Positions 15,157 through 20,868 of a stretch of DNA of 20,868 bases are shown here, piece after piece (within the stretch, counting starts at the first letter, position 1; each line of letters starts with the position of its first letter). The translations under genes were made by a program, and so were the position numbers. Source of the DNA: a virus. The stretch lies in IMG/VR virus record IMGVR_UViG_3300020158_000019, positions 1-20,868 of that record; one strand, written 5' to 3'. The notes beneath the pieces are model-generated. The model did no database searches and was not told the DNA's origin. It saw nothing but the letters and a program-made list of their open reading frames with translations.

Positions 15157-15635
15157 TTTCCCCGAGTAGATGAATACTCAGGTGAAATAGTTTCTGCAAT
15201 CTGTTCCATTACTTGAACTTGGATGGAGAAAGGAAATAGCTCGTCAATCATTTCATAAGTAATAGTTGCCATGTCAAAACCTTCTTCTTCGGGAACAAGG
15301 AATTTAAACATCTCAGTAATCTGTCTATCAGTATTAGATTTATGAGTAGCGGCTTCACGCATAGAACGACCATCGAGTATTACGTCATGCTCTAAAAACT
15401 TTATATCCATTCCTTCTACAGCATCATCTTTATGAGCAATAAGGTCTGCAGTAAGTTTGCTGTAATACTTCTCAATAGCTTCTTCGTCTTTAATTTTAAG
15501 ACGTTCATTCATTGCTTCTACCTCAGAAGTCAATGGGACTTTAACTTTGAACGTATGACTGCCTAATTCAAAAGTTCGTGTCCGTACAACAATCTTATTA
15601 AATTTCCCGCCAAATGCTTGTGCTAAATCAGCCAT
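15117..15635 (-). CDS. Tail assembly chaperone, G-like (172 aa)
   Basis: 172 residues, starting MADLAQAFGGKFNKIVVRTR, with a beta-like N-terminus (ELGSHTFKVKVPLTSEVEAM) and helices further on (EEAIEKYYSKLTADLIAH, FKFLVPEEEGFDMATITYEM). Size, charge and the position between tube and tape measure fit lambda gpG. The last dozen codons after the slippery heptamer encode a hydrophilic tail (SLGQSEGKSKPI) absent from the frameshift product. ATG 15635 has the RBS AAAGG and overlaps the previous gene's end by 8 bp. It probably coats the tape measure before tube polymerisation. Confidence 0.85.
   Translation of the reverse strand: MADLAQAFGGKFNKIVVRTRTFELGSHTFKVKVPLTSEVEAMNERLKIKDEEAIEKYYSKLTADLIAHKDDAVEGMDIKFLEHDVILDGRSMREAATHKSNTDRQITEMFKFLVPEEEGFDMATITYEMIDELFPFSIQVQVMEQIAETISPEYSSTRGKSLGQSEGKSKPI
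15156..15162 (-). promoter_or_regulatory. Programmed -1 ribosomal frameshift site, G GGA AAG
   Basis: On the minus strand the heptamer GGGAAAG occupies 15162-15156. In the G-like frame the codons are CGG GGA AAG, so it reads G GGA AAG in the phase needed for tandem -1 slippage. The same heptamer is the known lambda G/GT shift site. After slippage the -1 frame (GTC ATT AGG TCA ...) stays open into the T-like region with no stop. Confidence 0.88.
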
Positions 15636-16182
15636 ACAATACCTTTCTCGCTTGTCTTACCTTGTATTTTTCTAATGCTATCTTTAATGTATTACTTAAT
15701 GAGTTTACTACAGCTCCAGCGTTGCTTTCTAGGGCTGGTCTGAGATAAGGTCTAGCGGCTACATTAGCTGTGCCGTATTCCATAGCGACTGCCCGTGCAT
15801 CAGGCTTTCCAATAATTTTGTGCTTCTTATCTTTCTTGGCATCGTAAGAGCCTTTGATGTCATATACCTTAAAGCCTTTTGCCAGCCGTTTAAGATTAGC
15901 GGTAGTCACTACGGCAATTACTGCATCCGTTGATTTAACATATTTGCTATTAAGGTCACGTCTTGATGGTCGTCTTGCTTCTATATGTAATGAAGCCCTA
16001 AGTTGACCTGTATCAGAAGGAGCTAGAGTCCTTGCTGTAGATAGAACGGGAGCCATAGACATACGAACTGCGGAAGTCAATATGCCTTGTGCATCTTTCG
16101 GACCAAAATCGACTTGCATTTGATTTAGCAATTCGATTAACTCTCTACCGCCCGTAAATCCAAATTTGACGTTATATGCCAT
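15628..16182 (-). CDS. HK97 gp10-like head-tail / tail-completion protein (184 aa)
   Basis: It contains GGRELIELLNQMQVDFGPKD, the APSDTGQLRASLHIEAR motif, and near the end AVAMEYGTANVAARPYLRPA, which are the landmarks of the HK97 gp10-like family: DTG-x-L-R-x-S, then an E-[YF]-G-T ... ARP-[YF]-L-RPA motif. Family members complete the head-tail or tail-tube interface. I chose ATG 16182 (MAYNVKF) because GGTGA sits 5 bp upstream; ATG 16194 would add four residues and lacks a good RBS. Both overlap the end of the preceding gene. Unusually, it follows the tube gene instead of preceding it. A KKDKKHK patch lies near residues 119-126. Confidence 0.83.
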   Translation of the reverse strand: MAYNVKFGFTGGRELIELLNQMQVDFGPKDAQGILTSAVRMSMAPVLSTARTLAPSDTGQLRASLHIEARRPSRRDLNSKYVKSTDAVIAVVTTANLKRLAKGFKVYDIKGSYDAKKDKKHKIIGKPDARAVAMEYGTANVAARPYLRPALESNAGAVVNSLSNTLKIALEKYKVRQARKVLYG

Positions 16183-16408
16183 TGCTTTCACCATTCTTAA
16201 TCATCTTATTGTAGATAGCATTATTTAATGCCATTACATATTCAACGACTTCTTCGGGTGAAATTTTGTCTGCATGAATCTTAGCAATCTCATACGCAGT
16301 ATGGATGCCAGCAATACGTTGTTGATGAAAGCCAAACCAATTCTTAGTTCCCGAATTGGATTGGCTAATCAGGAAACTCAATAAATCATTATTCGATTGA
16401 ATCTGCAT
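16172..16408 (-). CDS. Small phage protein of unknown function (78 aa)
   Basis: 78 residues, mostly helical by composition (NNDLLSFLISQSNSGTKNWF, then QQRIAGIHTAYEIAKIHADK and EEVVEYVMALNNAIYNKMI). No membrane segment, catalytic motif or family that I recognise. ATG at 16408 overlaps the 52-residue gene by 20 bp and has no strong RBS, so translation probably depends on the upstream gene. Its location after the tube and before the gp10-like protein suggests a tail-assembly accessory role. Confidence 0.7.
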   Translation of the reverse strand: MQIQSNNDLLSFLISQSNSGTKNWFGFHQQRIAGIHTAYEIAKIHADKISPEEVVEYVMALNNAIYNKMIKNGESNGI

Positions 16409-16547
16409 TTTTTATTGTTTTCTTTTGTGGTTCATCTTGTAATACTACTGGGTTGAATGGGTCGTTTCCATCAGCAAGGCATTTAGCAATAGCCTCATCA
16501 ATGTCTGCGACCTCATACACCTTGCCATTAGCAAATTGAACTTTCAT
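16389..16547 (-). CDS. Small phage protein of unknown function (52 aa)
   Basis: 52 residues from ATG 16547 to TAA 16391-16389. It begins MKVQFANGKVYEVADIDEAI, continues DGNDPFNPVVLQDEP and ends in a Lys/Asp-rich tail. A textbook ribosome binding site (AAGGAG, 6 bp before ATG, overlapping the tube gene's stop TAAGGAG) supports strong expression. It overlaps the following gene by 20 bp. No family recognised; it may be a small tail-assembly accessory, judging from its place right after the tube gene. Confidence 0.75.
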   Translation of the reverse strand: MKVQFANGKVYEVADIDEAIAKCLADGNDPFNPVVLQDEPQKKTIKNADSIE

Positions 16548-16556
16548 AACTACTCC

Positions 16557-17051
16557 TTAAGCTGAATTGCTCCAGCCGTATTGATTGCCACGTGGGTGGA
16601 TAGTAAACACACATTTGGATTCAGCACCGGGCTGTGCATCTATATGGAATTGACTTACTCGACCATTGAAAGCGTAGTAAACAATGTTTGCTCCATCAGT
16701 AGCAGAGATAACATAAGTGCGGTCAACTGTTCCGCTATAAGCATCGCCACGAATCAATAGCAAGTTAGCATCGCTAGGATTCCAAGCGGCTGTTATTGTC
16801 ATTGAAGTTGGTGCTGACTGTGTAGGGATTTTGTCTGACTGACGACTACCAGCAACCATAAAAGATGCAACAGCATCGTCTTGACCAAAAGTAGGGACAG
16901 CTTCAACTGGTACTAAATTGTTTGTTACTGCAATAGCAGAAACAGAAGCTAACACAGAAAGGTTTGCAGTAGTCAAAGCAGTAGGAGATGCACTTGGTTG
17001 CATATAGAGTGCCGCACTAAAGCCGGGTAATACTTTATTTGGGAGAGCCAT
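16557..17051 (-). CDS. Major tail tube protein (164 aa)
   Basis: 164 residues. It begins MALPNKVLPGFSAALYMQPS, a pattern typical of tube proteins with a beta-sandwich core. Further landmarks are TFGQDDAVASFMVAGSRQSD, SAPTSMTITAAWNPSDANLL (a tube-type T-x-x-x-x-W-P/NPSD feature), RTYVISATDGANIVYYAFNG and VFTIHPRGNQYGW. Length and position, between the terminator-like gene and the gp10/chaperone genes, match a siphovirus tube subunit assembled as stacked hexamers. It has a good RBS (AAAGGAC) in a 34-bp gap. Confidence 0.87.
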   Translation of the reverse strand: MALPNKVLPGFSAALYMQPSASPTALTTANLSVLASVSAIAVTNNLVPVEAVPTFGQDDAVASFMVAGSRQSDKIPTQSAPTSMTITAAWNPSDANLLLIRGDAYSGTVDRTYVISATDGANIVYYAFNGRVSQFHIDAQPGAESKCVFTIHPRGNQYGWSNSA

Positions 17052-17085
17052 GATAAGTCCTTTTTAAAAGTTAAATAATTTTATC

Positions 17086-17496
17086 TTATGTTGGAATATC
17101 TAGAGTGCAATCCATAATAATCTGGTGCAATCCTACCGCATTGTCGTATGTGTTGTAAAGCCAATCTACGTCTGCCTTTGATACCCAAAAGCCGCTACTG
17201 CCTCCAAACTGTCCGCTATAGCCATGGAGAGATTGTAGGATAGTATTTGAAATATTAAAAGCAGTTTGCATATCTTGACTAAAGACGGACATTTGAAAGA
17301 TAGGTCTATCAATGCCTTTTATGTTTTGGACTGTACCCGTATAGACGGGTTGGTGGATGTGACGTAATTGCCAAGTCAAAAAACTAGGCTCAGTCGCAAA
17401 GTTTCGATTAAAGTTAGCATAGACTGGAATAGTAAGAAGCGTATCTAATTGGTATTGAATAGCTTGTGCATATACCGAAGGGCTGTTCTGACTCAT
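17086..17496 (-). CDS. Tail terminator-like protein (136 aa)
   Basis: 136 residues beginning MSQNSPSVYAQAIQYQLDTL. An N-terminal helix is followed by strands (RPIFQMSVFSQDMQTAFNIS) and a C-terminal HQIIMDCTLDIPT. The helix-beta layout, length and place upstream of the tube gene fit DUF3168/lambda U-type tail terminators, which cap the tube's head-proximal end. The QxSVFSQD strand is what I would expect of this family. Overlaps the upstream gene by 4 bp (ATGA). Confidence 0.75.
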   Translation of the reverse strand: MSQNSPSVYAQAIQYQLDTLLTIPVYANFNRNFATEPSFLTWQLRHIHQPVYTGTVQNIKGIDRPIFQMSVFSQDMQTAFNISNTILQSLHGYSGQFGGSSGFWVSKADVDWLYNTYDNAVGLHQIIMDCTLDIPT

Positions 17497-17837
17497 ACTG
17501 GCACCACAGGGTCATTACGATAGCAATAAAAAATAACAGTCATGCGGTCATCTGCTTCAACAGCAGAATCAATCCGCCAAGCCTTATCCCGCCAAAGGAT
17601 GCTATATAGGTTTTGGTTATCTACCATTTCTTTAGTATTAGGTGTGTAGTTCACTTTAAAATTTACTAAGTCGGTATAAACCCTATCATTCGGATTGATA
17701 TTTAAAGAGTTGCGTACTGAATGAACAACGGCTCTCGTTCTGAACCATAAAGCGGTAGACGTAGTTTGTTGTCCAAAAGAATCTACTCCATTGGTTACGT
17801 TGTTGACTTCAATGTTTTCAAACCGAGCTATCCCCAT
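17493..17837 (-). CDS. Head-tail stopper-like protein (114 aa)
   Basis: 114 residues of beta-rich sequence: ENIEVNNVTNGVDSFGQQTT, WFRTRAVVHSV, VNFKVNYTPNTKEMVDNQNL, ILWRDKAWRIDSAVEADDRM. These are features of the Phage_H_T_join family (SPP1 gp16-like), especially the conserved W.I......DDR.....Y pattern. It would seal the connector after DNA packaging. Its ATG shares its A with the stop of the upstream adaptor gene (TAATG), a coupled junction. Confidence 0.78.
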   Translation of the reverse strand: MGIARFENIEVNNVTNGVDSFGQQTTSTALWFRTRAVVHSVRNSLNINPNDRVYTDLVNFKVNYTPNTKEMVDNQNLYSILWRDKAWRIDSAVEADDRMTVIFYCYRNDPVVPV

Positions 17838-18496
17838 TACATCACCAATGGCTTATATGGTCGTAGTAATTGAGCAACACCAAAAGGAATTTCTCTCAAT
17901 ATAGATTCAGAAGTATTAGACCTATTGTTATAAAGATGAGTAAACAACAATAGACCCGCTTGCTTCACTACTGGGTATTGTGCAATAAAGCTAGCCTTAG
18001 TCGAATACGTTACCTGTATAGGATTACTCATACTTGTATTGATTGAATCAGGCAAAGTCTGAATGATTACTTTATTGCCTGTTTGGTCATAGAAGTATTG
18101 TGTAGAAGCAAGCACATTCTTAACAGCACTAAAGCCATCTGAACCAGTAGTGTAGTAAGCAACTTCGTTAATCGTGATTCCAGCTTCGCTAACCTCAGGC
18201 AAATCCAAGAAAGCGGGAGAGCCAAAAGTATCCGTAGCTCCGTAGTAGCAACGATATTGAACTGGAAAAATAGTCAGCCCAATAAAATCTTCAATAGCCA
18301 TGCGGACAGCGACTTCTAAACTAGACAGATAAGTGTCCTGACTTTCATCTTGAAACAGATTAAGTTGTTGCGTAATCTCATCAAGCGTTAGCCATTCTGT
18401 AACGATGTCACGACTGATTTGCTCAACCTTTTCATAATTGAAAGGATTACGATTAGTCCCGTAACTTGGGTTAGTCATCAGTCCATTATTAGACAT
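17837..18496 (-). CDS. Head-tail connector adaptor, HK97 gp6-like (219 aa)
   Basis: 219 residues. WLTLDEITQQLNLFQD (about 36-51) is the typical opening of gp6/SPP1 gp15-like adaptors. VAVRMAIEDFIGLTI-type helix and a helical end (YPVVKQAGLLLFTHLYNNRS) followed by FGVAQLLRPYKPLVM complete the all-helix-plus-insert layout. A dodecamer attaching under the portal is the family role. Located directly after the second capsid gene, whose final codons supply its RBS (GGAG, 7 bp before ATG 18496). Confidence 0.83.
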   Translation of the reverse strand: MSNNGLMTNPSYGTNRNPFNYEKVEQISRDIVTEWLTLDEITQQLNLFQDESQDTYLSSLEVAVRMAIEDFIGLTIFPVQYRCYYGATDTFGSPAFLDLPEVSEAGITINEVAYYTTGSDGFSAVKNVLASTQYFYDQTGNKVIIQTLPDSINTSMSNPIQVTYSTKASFIAQYPVVKQAGLLLFTHLYNNRSNTSESILREIPFGVAQLLRPYKPLVM

Positions 18497-18498
18497 GA

Positions 18499-19530
18499 TT
18501 AAGCTCCGTAGAGACGGACACCAGCAAATACATCACGAATAGAAGAACATACACGCTTCTCAGCATACAAAGTAATAAAGCCGGGTGCTGTTTGGTCTAG
18601 ACGTTGAATAGTCATATCTTCACGGTCTGCAATAGAAAAGAACTTGTCCCATTCAGCAAGGTACACGGGATAGTGACCCGAAGCCGCAGTCTCCATGTAC
18701 GCATTAGGGATTACAGGCATACCAAAAACATAGAGAACAGAACCGCCATCATCATCGCCAACCTCTAAGAACATAGGTGAGCCGCCAGTAGATGCTTTTA
18801 ATTTACGCAAAGCACCAATGGTAGTTGGGTGCATCATCCAAGCTGTTGTTGGTTGATACAAATACTGGGCTGGCAACTTGGCTTGTAAGTTAGCTAAGTC
18901 GTCATAAGAAATTGCTGTTGCAGATGCTTGTGCTACTTGTAATACTGTATGCAAGCCATCAGTCATAGCACTTCCGCTAGAGCCAAATGATGCGGCAGAG
19001 GTAGAGCCAGCGTAGCTATTTAATCCACGCAAACCAGCCGTGCCGCCATACGTAGTAGTCGTAGAACCTGATTGGTCATTGTTATACATCATAGATTGAG
19101 CTTCAATTTGGCTGAACTCTAAAGCCAAGTCTGCAACAATCGCTTCTTCTAAATAATTTACATCCTCTAAAACTGCTGTGCGGATAGGCAGAGAAGCATT
19201 GATAACTTGCAAAGGCAATTCCCAAAATACTGTTGCTGTGTTGGGACTACCTGTATTGTCTTTAACTCCATATCCCCATGGGTTTGTTGGGTCAGTAGCA
19301 TTACCGACTTTAGCAACAAAGGCTTCTTCTGAGCCGATAGTAGGAAATTGTCTTGCTACTTTACGTAATGGGTTAGCCAAACGTAGTGAAGCGAAGGCAT
19401 CGTCATAAATTACACGACCACCAACCCCTGAACCAGAACCAGTAAGGGCTGATGCTTCTTTTAAATTTACAGTTGCTTTGCCATGAGTAATGGCTTCCTT
19501 AACAGCTTCGAGAATAAGATTGGTTGTCAT
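18499..19530 (-). CDS. Second HK97-fold major capsid protein paralogue, no delta domain (343 aa)
   Basis: 343 residues. From KEASALTGSGSGVGG (about 24-38) it aligns along its whole length with the upstream capsid protein: LRLANP, AKVGNA, IEAQSMMYNNDQSG versus VEAQSMILNSDQTD, YGGTAGLRGLNSYAG, and the end DQTAPGFITLYAEKRV. It lacks the long coiled-coil N-terminus of its neighbour and starts almost at the mature core (MTTNLILEAVKEAITHGK). It could be a second shell subunit, a pentamer (vertex) subunit, or the product of a duplication. RBS GGAAT precedes ATG at 19530. Confidence 0.85.
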   Translation of the reverse strand: MTTNLILEAVKEAITHGKATVNLKEASALTGSGSGVGGRVIYDDAFASLRLANPLRKVARQFPTIGSEEAFVAKVGNATDPTNPWGYGVKDNTGSPNTATVFWELPLQVINASLPIRTAVLEDVNYLEEAIVADLALEFSQIEAQSMMYNNDQSGSTTTTYGGTAGLRGLNSYAGSTSAASFGSSGSAMTDGLHTVLQVAQASATAISYDDLANLQAKLPAQYLYQPTTAWMMHPTTIGALRKLKASTGGSPMFLEVGDDDGGSVLYVFGMPVIPNAYMETAASGHYPVYLAEWDKFFSIADREDMTIQRLDQTAPGFITLYAEKRVCSSIRDVFAGVRLYGA

Positions 19531-19534
19531 TTTG

Positions 19535-19577
19535 ATTCCAAATAAAGATTAAGAATGGGGGGATTTCTCCCCCCATT
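19535..19577 (-). terminator. Hairpin with T-rich tail between the two capsid genes, likely attenuating terminator
   Basis: On the minus strand AATGGGGGGA / GAAA / TCCCCCCATT forms a perfect 10-bp stem (19577-19568 with 19563-19554) closed by a GAAA tetraloop, followed by CTTAATCTTTATTT (9 T of 14). It sits 3 bp after the first capsid gene's stop. The T tract is interrupted, so partial termination or an mRNA-end stabiliser is likelier than full termination, since the downstream genes have no evident new promoter. Confidence 0.72.
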
Positions 19578-19580
19578 TCA

Positions 19581-20868
19581 TTAGGTTGCAGTACCAGTAG
19601 AACGGAAACGAATAATGCTGAATGGGTCTACAACAGAAGTTGCCAAACGCTTCTCACCAAAGAAAGTGATATAGCCTGGCAATGTCTGGTCGTATCTACG
19701 CAGAACCATGTTCAAGCGGTCAACGATGGTAAAGCCTTTTTGCCAGTCCCCAAAATACATTGGATAGAGGCTAGTTGTACCAGCAGAGCCAGTAGTTGTC
19801 TGTGAAGGAGTAGAAAGATATTTGTTAACTACTACATCAAAGCCTAACAACTGACCAACGATGCCATCAGTACGAGCCAAGCCATCAACATAGATTGGGC
19901 GACCTTGTGAGTCTACCAAGCCACGAATTGCTTGCAACAAGATTGGGTTGATAACAAACTTAGCTGTCTCAGTCCAATATTGTTGTGGCAAGCTATATAC
20001 AAAGTTGATAACGTCTTTATAAGTGATGGCATTAGCACCAACTGTATTTACGTTTGAAGTCAACTGGTCGTATGTAGCAATGCTATGCAAACCGCTTGAA
20101 GAACCTGTACCGCTAGTACCGAAAGCGGCTGTAGAGATTGTTCCACCAGCGTATGTAGCATTAGCACCAGCGTATTGATTTAGACCACGCAGACCATTTG
20201 TTCCACCATAAGTATTAGGTGAATCAGTTTGGTCGGAGTTCAAAATCATACTTTGTGCTTCGACTTGTGAGAATTCAGCAAGCATGTCTGATACAACATT
20301 GCTTTCCAAACCATCAATGTCATCCAAAGCGGCAGTACGGATTGGGAACTGTACGTTCAAATCTTGCAAAGTTAATTGCCAAATATTGGTGTTTTCAGTT
20401 GTGGCAGAGCCATTGTTTTGAATTGAGTAACCCCAAGTAGCACCAGCATTGCCAACTTTTGCACGGAATTGATAAGTAGAGCCATCAGTAGCTACTCCAC
20501 GTGCAACACCACGCATTGGATTAGCAAGACGCAACGGAACGAATACTGGGTCATAGGCAGTACGACCACCTACACCAGCACCGCCACCTGTCAATGCAGA
20601 TGCTTCTTTGAAGTACGCATCATATTGACCAGCATCTTCAAACATTTTGATTTCTTTTTGCACACGGGCTTCGCCAGCAACAAAAGACTTCAACTGTTCT
20701 TTAACTGAACGATTAACTTCAGAAGAAATAGTTTTGTAAGTCTTTATTAAAGAAGGAGCTTGAATAGAGGCAACTTTGGCTTCTAATGCGGCAACTTTTT
20801 CTTCAAAAGATACAACTGCTTCTTCAACTTTTTTTACTGCTTCGGCTTTGCCTTCTTCAATCTTAGCA
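19581..20868 (-). CDS. HK97-fold major capsid protein with delta domain, 5' end cut by window edge
   Basis: 428 residues are visible and the frame is open to the right edge. Visible residues 1-36 are a charged coiled coil (KIEEGKAEAVKKVEEAVVSF, FEEKVAALEAKVASI), as expected for the HK97 delta/scaffold domain. The segment VKEQLKSFVAGEAR links it to the core, which begins near KEASALTGGGAGVGGR. Core landmarks are PVFVPLRLANPMRG (N-arm/E-loop region), FSQVEAQSMILNSDQ, TYGGTNGLRGLNQYAG, a PILLQAIRGL helix and the ending RRYDQTLPGYITFFGEKRL. The TTG near 20693 is internal and not the start. A cleavage site near the delta/core junction is inferred. Confidence 0.92.
   Translation of the reverse strand, partial: AKIEEGKAEAVKKVEEAVVSFEEKVAALEAKVASIQAPSLIKTYKTISSEVNRSVKEQLKSFVAGEARVQKEIKMFEDAGQYDAYFKEASALTGGGAGVGGRTAYDPVFVPLRLANPMRGVARGVATDGSTYQFRAKVGNAGATWGYSIQNNGSATTENTNIWQLTLQDLNVQFPIRTAALDDIDGLESNVVSDMLAEFSQVEAQSMILNSDQTDSPNTYGGTNGLRGLNQYAGANATYAGGTISTAAFGTSGTGSSSGLHSIATYDQLTSNVNTVGANAITYKDVINFVYSLPQQYWTETAKFVINPILLQAIRGLVDSQGRPIYVDGLARTDGIVGQLLGFDVVVNKYLSTPSQTTTGSAGTTSLYPMYFGDWQKGFTIVDRLNMVLRRYDQTLPGYITFFGEKRLATSVVDPFSIIRFRSTGTAT

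Noticed and set aside
19581-20693. Capsid gene starting at TTG 20693
   Set aside because: The frame continues in phase to the window edge as a coiled-coil delta-like domain, so this is an internal codon.

Overview
This window is one strand-uniform block of a tailed bacteriophage (Caudoviricetes) genome, either a free phage or a prophage. Every supported gene lies on the minus strand, so the biological order runs from position 20868 down to 1. The content is the late structural module of a virus with a long non-contractile (siphovirus-like) tail: HK97-fold capsid genes, connector genes, tail tube, the tail-assembly chaperone pair, a tape measure, tail-tip genes, a large set of fibre/adhesin genes and the start of a lysis cassette. 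No sheath or baseplate-wedge genes are seen. The DNA is AT-rich by eye, with GGAG/AAGGA-type ribosome binding sites, so the host is bacterial. Several fibre proteins are of a type I associate with uncultured aquatic phages, but the host cannot be named from this sequence.

Head and connector region (20868-17086): two adjacent, clearly homologous major-capsid genes. The first runs off the right edge and carries a coiled-coil delta/scaffold-like N-terminus; the second lacks it. A strong hairpin with a T-rich downstream stretch separates them. A gp6-like adaptor, a stopper-like protein and a tail-terminator-like protein follow, with end-to-start overlaps.

Tail tube and tape-measure region (17051-12862): tube protein, two small unknown genes, an HK97 gp10-like protein, then a lambda G/GT-type chaperone pair with an in-frame GGGAAAG slippery heptamer, then a 647-residue tape measure. 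Slippage would give a 276-residue fusion.

Tail-tip region (12862-8067): two tip/distal-tail proteins, a GNAT-like acetyltransferase gene embedded between structural genes, and a 1033-residue J-like hub with a hydrophobic glycine-rich N-terminus and three related C-terminal modules.

Adhesin region (8070-883): about ten consecutive genes for tail-fibre or fibre-accessory proteins. They share N-terminal collar-like domains, repeat motifs (GTVTSV, NGGTG, TLNQNTTG) and C-terminal tips. Two separate genes end in the same module finishing SNWVIV, and two adjacent small genes are paralogues. Two short genes with charged helical segments sit among them and may be assembly factors.

Lysis edge (871-1): a 57-residue protein, an 83-residue membrane-anchored coiled-coil protein and a nearly complete three-helix holin of the GTA_holin_3TM type, packed with minimal spacing.

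No tRNA, rRNA, CRISPR array, insertion sequence, integrase, terminase, portal or reverse transcriptase was found. Genes are so tightly packed that no stretch over 300 bases lacks a gene; the longest gap is 88 bp (5582-5669).
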